A model generated the notes under the pieces. The model was given only the letters and a program-made list of their open reading frames with translations, made no database searches and was not told where the DNA came from. Positions 43,243 through 52,916 of a stretch of DNA of 64,000 nucleotides are shown piece after piece (positions within the stretch are counted from its first letter, which is position 1; every line of letters starts with the position of its first letter). Origin of the DNA: Autumnicola tepida (GTDB lineage Bacteria; Bacteroidota; Bacteroidia; Flavobacteriales; Flavobacteriaceae); the NCBI RefSeq assembly GCF_031846485.1, contig NZ_JAVRHQ010000014.1, positions 52,604-116,603 on the forward strand, read 5' to 3'. The position numbers and the translations under genes were made by a program.

Positions 43243-45141
43243 CTAATAAGCTCTTCCTTTAGTTCCCTCATAAAAATTGATAAATGCACGGTTAACCACC
43301 CTGTTACCACCGGGTGTTGGATAATCTCCTGTAAAGTACCAATCCCCCAGATTTTTTGGGCAGGCCTTGTGTAAATTGTCCACCGTTTGATAGATTACTT
43401 TTACTTTGGCCTTTACCGTGGGTTCGCTTATAAGTTCTGCAATTTTATCAGATAACCGGGTGTTTGTAAAAGGTTCATAGACTTCTTTCACAAAATTCTG
43501 AACCTCGGTATCTTCAAGGTCTACCTGCTCTTTGCACTTTTCGTATACCTCTTTTATAACTCCATAGGAATTATTCTCTTTATGCAGCTCAAGCGCCGCC
43601 CTAAAGGCCACCAGGTCTTCCAGTCTGGCCATGTCTATTCCGTAGCAATCTGGATACCTTATTTGCGGCGCTGAAGAAACCACTACAATCTGTTTTGGAT
43701 TTAGGCGGTCCAGCATTTTCACAATACTTTTCTTAAGGGTGGTGCCCCTTACAATACTGTCGTCTATAATTACCAGGTTGTCATCTGGCCTTACCACTCC
43801 ATAAGTAACATCATACACGTGGGCTACAAGATCATCACGGCTGCTGTCTTCGGTAATAAAGGTGCGCAGCTTCACATCTTTTATGGCTATTTTTTCGGTT
43901 CTAAGGCGATGGGAAAGGATTTCCTGAAGCCTGGCATCGGTAAGCGATTCCTTTTCGGCCAGAATAGCTTCATTTTTCTGTTTGCTGAGTTCGTCCTGGG
44001 CTGCTTCCACCATTCCGTAGAAAGAAGTTTCTGCGGTATTGGGAATAAAGGAAAAAACCGTATTCTGGGTATCGTGGTCTATAGATTTCAGAACATCAGG
44101 CATTAAAAGTTTGCCCAGCATCTTTCGTTCCTTATATATTTCGGCGTCACTACCACGGGAGAAATAAATTCGCTCAAAAGAACAGGCCTTTCTTTCCAAA
44201 GGTTCAACAATTTTATCAATAGAAACCTTTCCGTTCTTTTTGGTGATAATAGCATGTCCAGGCGCAAGCTCCTGCACCTCTTCAAATTTTACATTGAAAA
44301 CTGTCTGGATTACCGGCCGTTCTGAAGCTACCACCACCACTTCATCATCTTTATAATAGTAGGCGGGGCGTATACCGGCGGGATCCCTTAGCACAAAGGA
44401 ATCTCCGTGGCCCATAAGTCCTGCCATGGCGTAACCGCCATCCCAGTTTTTAGAAGATTTTTTAAGGATTTTTGCCACATTAAGCTGCTCGGCAATATGT
44501 GGTGAAGCCTGTTGCTTGTTATAGCCTTCCTTCTTTAGCTTCTTGTAGAGTTTGCGCACTTCAGAATCTAAAAAGTGCCCGATTTTCTCCATTACGGTAA
44601 CCGTATCGGCCTTTTCCTTAGGGTGTTGTCCAAGTTCAACAAGATTATTGAAAAGCTTGTTGACATTGGTCATATTAAAGTTTCCGGCAACGATAAGGTT
44701 CCGGTGCATCCAGTTATTCTGCCTAAGAAAAGGGTGAACGCTCTCTATGCTGTTTTTGCCAAATGTGCCGTAACGTACGTGGCCAAGAAAAACTTCTCCC
44801 AGGTACGGGATATATTTTTTCTGAAGGGCTACGCTATCGGCATACTCCGGATTTTCCTTTATCTCGTCGTTTATCCTCTGGTTAATCTGCTCAAAAATAT
44901 CCTGGATAGGCTGCGCCTGGTTAGACCTTACCCTGCTTATGTACCTTTCCCCGGGAGCGGTATTCAGCTTAATACTTGCAAAACCGGCTCCATCCTGTCC
45001 CCTGTTGTGCTGTTTTTCCATCATCAGGTACATTTTATTAACTCCATAAAATGCACTGCCGTATTTTTCTTTATAATACTCCAATGGTTTCAAAAGGCGT
45101 ATGTGCGCAATTCCACATTCGTGTTTTAGGGCATCACTCAT
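43243..45141 (-). CDS. Amidophosphoribosyltransferase, long form
   Basis: 632 aa, about 150 longer than typical PurF. The N terminus MSDALKHECGIAHI implies removal of a propeptide to expose Cys9, the glutaminase nucleophile. HVRYGTFG and GNFNMTN mark the glutaminase pocket. The PRPP loop is LVIIDDSIVRGTT. Extra sequence lies around residues 175-235 and 370-430. The protein would make phosphoribosylamine, the first step of purine synthesis. purN, another purine gene, is nearby. Whether this is the main PurF or a second paralogue cannot be decided from this window. Confidence 0.88.
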   Translation of the reverse strand: MSDALKHECGIAHIRLLKPLEYYKEKYGSAFYGVNKMYLMMEKQHNRGQDGAGFASIKLNTAPGERYISRVRSNQAQPIQDIFEQINQRINDEIKENPEYADSVALQKKYIPYLGEVFLGHVRYGTFGKNSIESVHPFLRQNNWMHRNLIVAGNFNMTNVNKLFNNLVELGQHPKEKADTVTVMEKIGHFLDSEVRKLYKKLKKEGYNKQQASPHIAEQLNVAKILKKSSKNWDGGYAMAGLMGHGDSFVLRDPAGIRPAYYYKDDEVVVVASERPVIQTVFNVKFEEVQELAPGHAIITKKNGKVSIDKIVEPLERKACSFERIYFSRGSDAEIYKERKMLGKLLMPDVLKSIDHDTQNTVFSFIPNTAETSFYGMVEAAQDELSKQKNEAILAEKESLTDARLQEILSHRLRTEKIAIKDVKLRTFITEDSSRDDLVAHVYDVTYGVVRPDDNLVIIDDSIVRGTTLKKSIVKMLDRLNPKQIVVVSSAPQIRYPDCYGIDMARLEDLVAFRAALELHKENNSYGVIKEVYEKCKEQVDLEDTEVQNFVKEVYEPFTNTRLSDKIAELISEPTVKAKVKVIYQTVDNLHKACPKNLGDWYFTGDYPTPGGNRVVNRAFINFYEGTKGRAY

Positions 45142-45181
45142 ATATGTATAATTACCGTATTAATGGTTTTGGATTGGTCAC

Positions 45182-45206
45182 AAAAAAAGCCCTGAAATTA
45201 CAGGGC
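45182..45206 (-). terminator. Terminator after the PfkB kinase gene
   Basis: The stem GCCCTG/CAGGGC has a 6-nt loop and a seven-T run on the minus strand. Confidence 0.85.
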
Positions 45207-45213
45207 AAAAATT

Positions 45214-46137
45214 TTAAGTCAATTCTATTTCAAACTGAGTAAGTTTCCTGAATTCCCTAAGCCGGGAATGCACTTCTTCCTTTGAAAGTTCCTGCATTCG
45301 TTCGGTGCCAAATTTCTCCACACAAAACGAAGCCAGGTTGGAACCGTAAATAATGGCATTCTTCATATTCTCAAAAGAAATATCTTCTGTTTTTGCAAGA
45401 TATCCGCTAAAACCACCGGCAAAAGTGTCTCCTGCTCCAGTAGGATCAAAAACTTCTTCCAGCGGCAGGGCAGGGGCAAAGAAGATTTCTTCTTCATGGA
45501 ATAATAGGGCTCCATGCTCTCCTTTTTTAATCACTACATATTTTGGCCCCATTTCTTCGATTTTCCTGGCGGCTTTTACCAAAGAATATTCCCCGGAAAG
45601 CTGTCTTGCCTCTTCATCATTTATGGTAATAACATCTACCTTGGAAATTACCTTTTTAAGATCTTCCAGGGCGTTATCCATCCAGAAGTTCATGGTGTCC
45701 AGTACCACCAGTTTTGGATTTTCAACCTGTTCCAGCACGCTGAGCTGCACCAGTGGGTGAAGGTTGCCCAGCATTACAAATTCGGCATCTTTAAAGGATT
45801 GTGGCACCACCGGCTGGAAATCGGCAAGCACATTTAATTGTGTTTCAAGGGTGTCCCTGGAATTAAGGTCGTTATGATAGCGGCCGCTCCAAAAGAAGGT
45901 TTTTCCACCTTCTACCAGTTCTATACCTTCAATATTAATGTTGTTATTTTGGAAAAGATCAAGATATTCCTGCGGAAAATCATCTCCTATAATAGAAACA
46001 ATGGCGCTGTTGGTATCAAAATGTGAAGCAGAAAGCCCAATGTAGGTGGCGGCGCCGCCAAGGATCTTATCGGTTTTTCCAAAAGGGGTTTCAATAGCAT
46101 CAAAGGCAACAGTGCCTACAATCAATAATTTACTCAT
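45214..46137 (-). CDS. PfkB family sugar/nucleoside kinase
   Basis: 307 aa from the ATG at 46137 (MSKLLIVGTVAFDAIETPFG); the frame is open upstream but contains the promoter box. The N-terminal GGAATYIGLSASHF and C-terminal DPTGAGDTFAGGF (catalytic Asp in GAGD) define the family. It phosphorylates a sugar or nucleoside with ATP; adenosine or ribose-like substrates are possible given the purine-gene neighbours, but this is inference. Confidence 0.9.
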   Translation of the reverse strand: MSKLLIVGTVAFDAIETPFGKTDKILGGAATYIGLSASHFDTNSAIVSIIGDDFPQEYLDLFQNNNINIEGIELVEGGKTFFWSGRYHNDLNSRDTLETQLNVLADFQPVVPQSFKDAEFVMLGNLHPLVQLSVLEQVENPKLVVLDTMNFWMDNALEDLKKVISKVDVITINDEEARQLSGEYSLVKAARKIEEMGPKYVVIKKGEHGALLFHEEEIFFAPALPLEEVFDPTGAGDTFAGGFSGYLAKTEDISFENMKNAIIYGSNLASFCVEKFGTERMQELSKEEVHSRLREFRKLTQFEIELT

Positions 46138-46158
46138 AACGGGATTTAAAATACGCTG

Positions 46159-46166
46159 CAAATATA
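46159..46166 (-). promoter_or_regulatory. -7 promoter box for the PfkB kinase gene
   Basis: On the minus strand TATATTTG lies 21 nt before the chosen ATG. Its presence rules out the upstream TTG start. Confidence 0.65.
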
Positions 46167-46217
46167 CAGTTTGTTTTTCAAGGGATAAACCAAAACCTGA
46201 AATTGGCAATTTTTGGA

Positions 46218-46685
46218 TTATATTTCCTGAAAACCTTCGTCTATCAACAACTTCTTTTCTTTGGAAGCAGCTACGGCCAGTGCATCGCAGCGTTCATTTT
46301 GAGGATGGTTGTTGTGGCCTTTTATCCATTGGAACCTCACCTTATGCTTGCGGAATTCTTTTAAAAATTCTTTCCACAGATCTGCATTTTTTCGGTCTTT
46401 AAAGCCCTTTTTCTCCCAACCCAGTACCCATTTTTTTTCTACGGAATCCACCACGTACTTAGAATCGGTAAAGATGAGCACTTCCAGCCCGGGCATTTTT
46501 AGTTTTTTAAGGGCTTCAATTACCGCCCTTAATTCCATCCTGTTATTGGTGGTATGCTTATAACCTTTGGAAAATTCTTTGCGGTAAGGTTTTCCCACCC
46601 ATTCCATTACGATGCCGTAACCACCAGGGCCGGGGTTTCCCCTTGCGGCACCATCAGTATAAATATGAACCTGTGGTTGCTGCAC
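46218..46685 (-). CDS. rnhA: Ribonuclease HI
   Basis: 155 aa with GTG start. The active-site acids are in YTDGAARGNPG (Asp10), NRMELRAVIEAL (Glu), FTDSKYVVD (Asp) and the C-terminal NERCD (Asp). The basic handle region (KKWVLGWEKKGFK) is present. It removes the RNA strand of RNA-DNA hybrids. Its GTG shares one base with the purN stop (TAGTG), so translation is coupled to purN. Confidence 0.95.
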   Translation of the reverse strand: MQQPQVHIYTDGAARGNPGPGGYGIVMEWVGKPYRKEFSKGYKHTTNNRMELRAVIEALKKLKMPGLEVLIFTDSKYVVDSVEKKWVLGWEKKGFKDRKNADLWKEFLKEFRKHKVRFQWIKGHNNHPQNERCDALAVAASKEKKLLIDEGFQEI

Positions 46686-47281
46686 TATTTTTCTTTTTCC
46701 AGGAGTTCTTCAATCACTTTAGGAAAGTGGCTGTATTCCAGGGAATGGATTTTTTGCGCAAGACTTTCAGGAGTATCCGTAGGTTCTACGTTTACAGTGG
46801 TTTGAAAAAGGATTTTTCCTTCGTCATATTTTTCATTTACATAATGAATGGTAATGCCACTTTCTTTTTCCCTATTTTCAATAATTGCCTGGTGTACCTT
46901 TTCGCCATACATTCCTTTTCCACCGTAGCGTGGTAAAAGGGCGGGATGAATATTGATAATCTTGTCAGGAAACTTCTGAATAATATTTTCAGGCACCACC
47001 CAAAGAAAACCAGCTAGCACTATTAAATCGGGGTTAATATCTTTTAATACATAAAGCACATCATTGGAATAGTAGAAGGAATCACGGTCAAAATGCAGTG
47101 CTTTCACATTAAGATCGTGCGCCTTTTTCAAAACCCCGGCAGCTTTTCGGTTAGAAAACACAGCTACCACGCGGGTTGAGGGAGAATCCTGGAAATATTT
47201 GATTATATTTTCAGTATTCGTTCCGGTGCCGGATGCGAAGATCACGATCTTTTTTTGCTTCTTATGTAGCGGAGTCCTCAA
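46685..47281 (-). CDS. purN: Phosphoribosylglycinamide formyltransferase
   Basis: 198 aa. The substrate loop is FASGTGTNTENII, the catalytic region IINIHPALLPRYGG with His, and the late Asp lies in VNEKYDEGKIL. It transfers formyl from 10-formyl-THF to GAR in purine synthesis. A basic, Lys-rich stretch begins the protein (MRTPLHKKQKK). It runs divergently from acpP. Confidence 0.95.
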   Translation of the reverse strand: MRTPLHKKQKKIVIFASGTGTNTENIIKYFQDSPSTRVVAVFSNRKAAGVLKKAHDLNVKALHFDRDSFYYSNDVLYVLKDINPDLIVLAGFLWVVPENIIQKFPDKIINIHPALLPRYGGKGMYGEKVHQAIIENREKESGITIHYVNEKYDEGKILFQTTVNVEPTDTPESLAQKIHSLEYSHFPKVIEELLEKEK

Positions 47282-47390
47282 AATGAGTTTATTAACAATT
47301 ATTAGGATGTAAAATTAACCGGTTTCGGTGATTTTACGTAAATTACATTCACATTTTTAAAGTAAAAATCGGTTTTAAAATAAAGTTTTT

Positions 47391-47398
47391 TATTTTTG
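47391..47398 (+). promoter_or_regulatory. -7 promoter box for acpP-fabF-rnc
   Basis: TATTTTTG matches TAnnTTTG and lies 29 nt before the acpP ATG. Confidence 0.65.
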
Positions 47399-47427
47399 CC
47401 ACCTAATCAAAATTAAAACAAAATATT

Positions 47428-47664
47428 ATGTCAGACATTGCATCAAGAGTAAAAGCGATAATCGTGGACAAATTAGGTGTTGACGAGAACGAAGTTGTAA
47501 ACGAAGCCAGCTTCACCAACGACTTGGGTGCTGATTCATTAGATACAGTGGAATTGATCATGGAATTTGAAAAAGAATTTGATATTCAGATCCCAGATGA
47601 CCAGGCAGAAAATATTGCAACTGTTGGTCAGGCAATTTCTTATATTGAAGACGCGAAAAAATAA
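47428..47664 (+). CDS. acpP: Acyl carrier protein
   Basis: 78 aa, highly acidic. Ser37 in GADSLDTVEL receives the phosphopantetheine arm. It carries growing acyl chains in fatty-acid synthesis. fabF follows after 15 nt. Confidence 0.98.
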   Translation: MSDIASRVKAIIVDKLGVDENEVVNEASFTNDLGADSLDTVELIMEFEKEFDIQIPDDQAENIATVGQAISYIEDAKK

Positions 47665-47679
47665 AAAGCAAAAAACCAT

Positions 47680-48933
47680 ATGGAGTTAAAGCGAGTTGTA
47701 GTAACGGGATTGGGAGCACTAACCCCCGTTGGTAACAATATTGAAGAATATTGGAATGGATTGGTGAACGGAAAAAGTGGTAGTGCGCCTATCACTTACT
47801 TCGATACCGATAAATTCAAAACCAAATTCGCTTGTGAACTCAAAAATTTCAATCCTTTAGATTACTTCGATCGTAAGGAAGTAAGAAGACTCGACAGATT
47901 TGCCCAATATGCGATAGTAGCTTCAGATGAAGCCATAAAAGATTCAGGACTGGATCTTAACGTTGTAGATAAGTATCGCGTGGGTGTAATTTGGGGAGCC
48001 GGAATTGGTGGCCTGGAAACCTTTCAGGATGAGGTTATCAATTTTGCTGAAGGGGATGGTAGTCCTAGATTTAATCCATTTTTTATTCCTAAGATGATTG
48101 CAGATATTGCCCCTGGCAATATCTCTATTCGTCACGGGTTTATGGGAGCTAACTATACCACGGTTTCTGCCTGTGCGTCTTCTGCAAATGCAATGATAGA
48201 CGCGCTTAACAACATCAGGCTTGGATACAGCGATATTATTGTATCCGGAGGCTCTGAGGCCGCAGTAACCATTGCGGGTATGGGAGGTTTTAATGCCATG
48301 CATGCGCTCTCCACCAGAAATGAAAGCCCCGAAACCGCATCAAGGCCTTTTGATGCCCAAAGGGATGGTTTTGTTCTAGGTGAAGGTGCCGGCGCGCTCA
48401 TACTTGAAGAGTATGAACACGCAAAAGCGAGAGGTGCAAAAATCTATGCTGAAGTTTTAGGCGGAGGCTTGTCTTCAGACGCTTACCACATGACGGCGCC
48501 GCATCCTGAGGGAGACGGGGTTGTTGCCGTGATGGAGAACTGTTTAAGGAATGCGGGGATGAACCCCGAAGATGTTGATGCGATAAATACTCACGGGACC
48601 TCAACTCCACTGGGAGATGTGGCGGAATTGAAGGCTATAAGTAAAGTTTTTGGTGAGCACGCAAAAAATATCAATATCAATTCAACCAAATCAATGACCG
48701 GGCATTTGTTGGGAGCTGCCGGTGCCATAGAAGCCATTTCGGCTATTCTTTCTATGAAGCATAGTATTGTGCCTCCTACAATAAACCATGAAAATCCGGA
48801 TGAGAATATTGATCCTGAATTGAATCTAACCCTAAACAAAGCTCAGGAACGTGAGGTAAACGTTGTGATGAGCAACACATTTGGTTTTGGCGGGCACAAC
48901 GCCTGCGTTTTATTTAAAAAATTCCAGGAATAA
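47680..48933 (+). CDS. fabF: 3-oxoacyl-ACP synthase II
   Basis: 417 aa. The Cys-His-His triad is Cys165 in SACASSANAM, His in NTHGTSTPLGD (about 304) and His in TGHLLGAAGA (about 340). It elongates acyl-ACP with malonyl-ACP. It lies between acpP and rnc in one operon. Confidence 0.97.
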   Translation: MELKRVVVTGLGALTPVGNNIEEYWNGLVNGKSGSAPITYFDTDKFKTKFACELKNFNPLDYFDRKEVRRLDRFAQYAIVASDEAIKDSGLDLNVVDKYRVGVIWGAGIGGLETFQDEVINFAEGDGSPRFNPFFIPKMIADIAPGNISIRHGFMGANYTTVSACASSANAMIDALNNIRLGYSDIIVSGGSEAAVTIAGMGGFNAMHALSTRNESPETASRPFDAQRDGFVLGEGAGALILEEYEHAKARGAKIYAEVLGGGLSSDAYHMTAPHPEGDGVVAVMENCLRNAGMNPEDVDAINTHGTSTPLGDVAELKAISKVFGEHAKNININSTKSMTGHLLGAAGAIEAISAILSMKHSIVPPTINHENPDENIDPELNLTLNKAQEREVNVVMSNTFGFGGHNACVLFKKFQE

Positions 48934-48942
48934 GCTTTTAAA

Positions 48943-49674
48943 ATGAGTGTTATTCACAACATATTAAATTCCCGCTCTTCCAAAGGCGGGAATTTTTTTG
49001 CTGATATGCACAAGATTCTTGGTTTCCGCCCAAAGAATATTTCCCATTACAAAAAAGCATTTACCCACCGTTCCCTGAATATTAAAGATGAAGAAGGAAA
49101 TGCGGTTAACTATGAGCGCATGGAGTTTCTTGGAGATGCCATGTTAAGCGCGGTTATCGCCTCTCATCTTTTTAGGGCTGTGCCTGGGGGAAACGAAGGT
49201 TATCTCACCAAAATGCGGTCTAAGGTAGTAAGCCGTAAACATTTGAACGAGTTGGGAAAAGACCTTAAACTCATTTCCTTCGTGCAGACCAATATTCCAA
49301 AGGACCAGTTTGGAGTCAATATTCATGGAAATTTATTCGAATCTTTGGTTGGGGCCATTTATCTTGACCGTGGCTATAAGTATTGCCGCAGGTTTATTTT
49401 TGAAAGGGTTATAGAGCCTTATGTAGATATAGAACAACTGGAAGGCAAGGTAATTAGTTACAAAAGCCTTTTAATTGAATGGTGCCAGAAGCAAAAAAAG
49501 GAATTTGATTATGAGGTTTATGAGGACACCGGTAATGATGAACTTAAACATTTTGCAGTAAAACTTCGTATTGAAGACCGGGTGGTCGCGAAGGCAAGGG
49601 CAACTTCAAAAAAGAAGGCTGAAGAGAAAGCTTCCAAGCGGGCATATTACGCACTTCAAAATAAAATTAAATAA
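48943..49674 (+). CDS. rnc: Ribonuclease III
   Basis: 243 aa. The signature is NYERMEFLGDAML, with catalytic Glu and Asp. A second acidic site lies in NLFESLVGAIYLDRG. The C-terminal double-stranded-RNA-binding domain spans about 170-240. It processes rRNA precursors and other duplex RNAs. The acpP-fabF-rnc linkage is common in bacteria. Confidence 0.96.
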   Translation: MSVIHNILNSRSSKGGNFFADMHKILGFRPKNISHYKKAFTHRSLNIKDEEGNAVNYERMEFLGDAMLSAVIASHLFRAVPGGNEGYLTKMRSKVVSRKHLNELGKDLKLISFVQTNIPKDQFGVNIHGNLFESLVGAIYLDRGYKYCRRFIFERVIEPYVDIEQLEGKVISYKSLLIEWCQKQKKEFDYEVYEDTGNDELKHFAVKLRIEDRVVAKARATSKKKAEEKASKRAYYALQNKIK

Positions 49675-49790
49675 TATTGCGAATTTAATGGAAACTATAA
49701 CGTTTTCGTAGAAAAATAGCAAAATTATAAGTTGTTCTCGCTTCTTTTTAGCATTCTTATTTTATCTTTAACCCTAAAGTATTTAAGGTT

Positions 49791-50279
49791 ATGCAGGCGC
49801 ATAAAATGTTGTTGGATGAAGTAGAAGAAGACAGCTTTAAATTGGTGGCCATTTACTGTTCCGTTGAGGAATTTAGGATGGCTTATTTGTTAAACAGACA
49901 TTTACATCTGCAGCTAAAAAGATCAAGGCGCGACGTAGACTTTAATTATAAAGCTGTCCAGGCCATGTATGCTTTGTATACTTCAAAGGATCCCAAGACA
50001 CATTGTACATACCACCTCGTCTGCAATAAGTATAAGGGCCAGGCAAAAAAGGTGCTCAGTTCAGGTTCACTTTTTTATGAAGAGGAAGTGAGGCCACTGG
50101 AGATGCAGCTCATTCCAGAATTCAAGAAGGTGGATTATTTCCTGAAAATTGGCGAACATGTACAGGATCAAAACTTTACAAAACTTGTGAATATTATTAA
50201 TAATATTCCGCAGGTATTGGCCGCGTATAACATAGACGTGGAGAATCTAAAATCTAAGGAAAATTTAATTTTTGAATAA
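49791..50279 (+). CDS. IPExxxVDY family protein
   Basis: 162 aa. The name-giving motif is LIPEFKKVDYFLKI near residues 124-137. The family is restricted to Bacteroidota and has no known biochemical role. No signal or membrane segment. The stop shares one base with the pyk ATG (TAATG), so the two are translationally coupled, which suggests a link to glycolysis. A TATCTTTA box lies at 49763-49770. Confidence 0.88.
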   Translation: MQAHKMLLDEVEEDSFKLVAIYCSVEEFRMAYLLNRHLHLQLKRSRRDVDFNYKAVQAMYALYTSKDPKTHCTYHLVCNKYKGQAKKVLSSGSLFYEEEVRPLEMQLIPEFKKVDYFLKIGEHVQDQNFTKLVNIINNIPQVLAAYNIDVENLKSKENLIFE

Positions 50280-51709
50280 TGCCAACAAATAAAAAGACGA
50301 AAATTGTAGCGACCCTTGGTCCTGCTACAAGTACTAAAGAAGTTTTATACGACATGCTCCAGGCCGGGGTTAACGTCTTCAGGGTTAATTTTTCGCATGC
50401 TGACTATAATGATGTGAGGGAGCGGATAGAAATGATCCGCAGCTTAAATAAAGAACATAACTTTAATGCCGCCATTCTTGGTGACCTTCAGGGGCCTAAG
50501 TTAAGGGTTGGCACCATGAAAGATCAGGTGGTCGTGGCAAAAGGAGATGAAATTGTCTTCGCCACAGGAGAAGAATTCGAGGGAACTGCTGAAAGGGTAT
50601 ATATGAACTACGATACCTTTCCACAGGATGTAAATCCCGGGGAGCGTATTCTTCTGGATGACGGGAAACTGATTTTTGAAGTGGTGAGTACCAACAGGGA
50701 AAATGAAGTTAAAACAAAAGTAATCCAGGGCGGGCCTTTAAAATCTAAAAAAGGCGTAAACCTTCCAAACACTAAAATCTCTCTTCCGGCTTTAACTGAA
50801 AAGGATGTGAAAGATGCGATTTTCGCCTGCGAAATGGAAGTAGACTGGATGGCACTTTCTTTTGTGCGCCATGCGGAAGACCTTATTGAACTTCAGAATT
50901 TAATTAAGGAACATAGCGAACATAAAATTCCTATTGTAGCTAAAATTGAAAAACCTGAAGGGGTCCAGAATATCGAAAAAATCGTTGCTTATTGTGACGG
51001 ATTAATGGTTGCCCGTGGTGACCTTGGGGTGGAAATTCCTGCGCAGGAAGTGCCGCTAATTCAGAAGAAACTGGTTTTGGTTGCGAAAAAAGCCCGTATC
51101 CCGGTAATAATCGCCACTCAAATGATGGAAACAATGATTTCCAGCCTTACGCCAACAAGGGCAGAGGTTAATGACGTAGCGAACTCTGTTATGGATGGCG
51201 CAGATGCCGTGATGCTCAGTGGAGAAACATCTGTAGGGCAATATCCGGTTCAGGTAATAGAGAAAATGTGCCAGATTCTTGAAAGCGTTGAAAATTCACC
51301 ATTAATCAAGGTGCCGCACGACCCACCGCATGTACGTACTAAACGATATATTACCAAATCTGTTTGTTATCATGCCGCTCATATGGCAAACGAAATAAAG
51401 GCCAAAGCAATCTGTACCCTTACCAATAGTGGTTATACCGCTTTCCAGATTTCTGCATGGAGGCCGGAATCCCATATTTTGGTTTTTACATCAAATGACA
51501 GGATTCTTTCCCAGTTGAGTCTTTTATGGGGAGTAAAGGCTTTTCATTACGACAAATTCAGCAGTACAGATGAAACTATTGAAGATATAAATGTAATGGC
51601 AAAAGAAAGTGGTTTTGTACAACCTGGAGATTTTACCATTAACCTGGCAGCAATGCCAATTTCAGATAAAGGAATGGTGAATACCCTCAGGGTTTCTGAG
51701 ATTGAATAA
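50279..51709 (+). CDS. pyk: Pyruvate kinase
   Basis: 476 aa. KIVATLGPA starts the protein; the metal and substrate region IPIVAKIEKPEG and the signature around VMVARGDLGVEIP are intact. It makes pyruvate and ATP from phosphoenolpyruvate and ADP. It is coupled to the upstream IPExxxVDY gene. Confidence 0.97.
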   Translation: MPTNKKTKIVATLGPATSTKEVLYDMLQAGVNVFRVNFSHADYNDVRERIEMIRSLNKEHNFNAAILGDLQGPKLRVGTMKDQVVVAKGDEIVFATGEEFEGTAERVYMNYDTFPQDVNPGERILLDDGKLIFEVVSTNRENEVKTKVIQGGPLKSKKGVNLPNTKISLPALTEKDVKDAIFACEMEVDWMALSFVRHAEDLIELQNLIKEHSEHKIPIVAKIEKPEGVQNIEKIVAYCDGLMVARGDLGVEIPAQEVPLIQKKLVLVAKKARIPVIIATQMMETMISSLTPTRAEVNDVANSVMDGADAVMLSGETSVGQYPVQVIEKMCQILESVENSPLIKVPHDPPHVRTKRYITKSVCYHAAHMANEIKAKAICTLTNSGYTAFQISAWRPESHILVFTSNDRILSQLSLLWGVKAFHYDKFSSTDETIEDINVMAKESGFVQPGDFTINLAAMPISDKGMVNTLRVSEIE

Positions 51710-51722
51710 TTCTTGATAAAAT

Positions 51723-51772
51723 AAGAAGCCACAAATGCACAAATATTAGCCGGGCATTCGTGGCTTCTTTTT
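51723..51772. terminator. Bidirectional terminator between pyk and dinB
   Basis: A long stem AAGAAGCCAC-AATGC/GCATT-GTGGCTTCTT has T runs on the plus side and A runs on the other. It serves the two convergent genes. Confidence 0.85.
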
Positions 51773-51774
51773 GT

Positions 51775-52866
51775 CTAAAACTCAAACTTCAGCTGTACTT
51801 CAATCTTCTTTTTTTCTTCTTTTACTTCAGCTTTATCGGTATTCAGGTTAGAAAGGGAAATTCCCAGCAGCCTAACCGAATCCTTCATTTTCTCCTGGTA
51901 CAACAGTTCTTTGGCCTGTTCCAGGATCAATTCTTTGCTTGATATGTAGTAAGAAATGGTTTTGCTCCTGGTTTGCAGGGTAAAGTCACTGTACTTGATC
52001 TTCAGAGTGACTGTTTTTCCAGCTACTTTGCTTTTCTGAAGCCTGCGTTCTATTTCTTCAGCAATATTCTCCAGCCGCTCCAGCATAAAAATTTCCGAAG
52101 AAATATTTTCATTAAAGGTCCTTTCAGCTCCCAGAGATTTTCTTATTCTGTTTGGTTTTACCTCGCTTAAATGGATTCCCCGCACTACGTTATAATAATG
52201 ATTTCCACTTTTTCCAAAATGTTCTGTAAGGTATTCGGCCGATTTCGTTTTTAAATCTTTACCTGTGAAGATGCCCAGCCTGTACATTTTTTCAGCAGTC
52301 ACCTTGCCCACGCCATGAAATTTCCTGATATCGAGCTTTTCCAGGAATTCTTCCACCTCTTCTGGGTTCACGGTTTTCTGGCCGTTGGGTTTATTATAAT
52401 CACTGGCAATTTTAGCAATGAATTTATTTATGGAAATTCCTGCGGAAGCATTCAGGCCGGTTTTATCTTTAATTTTTTGTCGAATTTCCCTTGCAATAAG
52501 GGTTGCGCTTGGATTTCCTTTTTTATTTTGGGTCACATCCAGGTAAGCTTCATCTAAGGAAAGCGGCTCCACCAGGTCTGTATATTCCAGGAAAATACTC
52601 CTGATGCGCTGGGATATTTCCCGATAACGCTCAAAACGAGCCTTTACAAAAATGAGGTGCGGACAGTTTTTTTTGGCAATTATACTGCTCATGGCGCTGC
52701 GTACTCCAAATTTTCGGGCTTCATAACTGGCAGCACTTACCACGCCCCGTTGTGAACTGCCGCCCACGGCAATGGCTTTTCCCCTTAGCTCCGGGTTGTC
52801 CAGCTGCTCCACAGACGCGTAAAAAGCATCCATGTCTATATGAATTATTTTGCGATGGCTCTCCAC
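51775..52866 (-). CDS. dinB: DNA polymerase IV (Y family)
   Basis: 363 aa. Catalytic blocks are HIDMDAFYASVEQ (first Asp pair) and PLSLDEAYLDVT (Asp-Glu). A little-finger domain follows from about 240. It carries out translesion synthesis. No beta-clamp motif is certain, though QLKFEF at the very C terminus is clamp-box-like. Confidence 0.95.
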   Translation of the reverse strand: MESHRKIIHIDMDAFYASVEQLDNPELRGKAIAVGGSSQRGVVSAASYEARKFGVRSAMSSIIAKKNCPHLIFVKARFERYREISQRIRSIFLEYTDLVEPLSLDEAYLDVTQNKKGNPSATLIAREIRQKIKDKTGLNASAGISINKFIAKIASDYNKPNGQKTVNPEEVEEFLEKLDIRKFHGVGKVTAEKMYRLGIFTGKDLKTKSAEYLTEHFGKSGNHYYNVVRGIHLSEVKPNRIRKSLGAERTFNENISSEIFMLERLENIAEEIERRLQKSKVAGKTVTLKIKYSDFTLQTRSKTISYYISSKELILEQAKELLYQEKMKDSVRLLGISLSNLNTDKAEVKEEKKKIEVQLKFEF

Positions 52867-52916
52867 CTTACAAATTTATAATATCTTTAATCCATGAGAG
52901 GTGAAATTCTTCTGTA

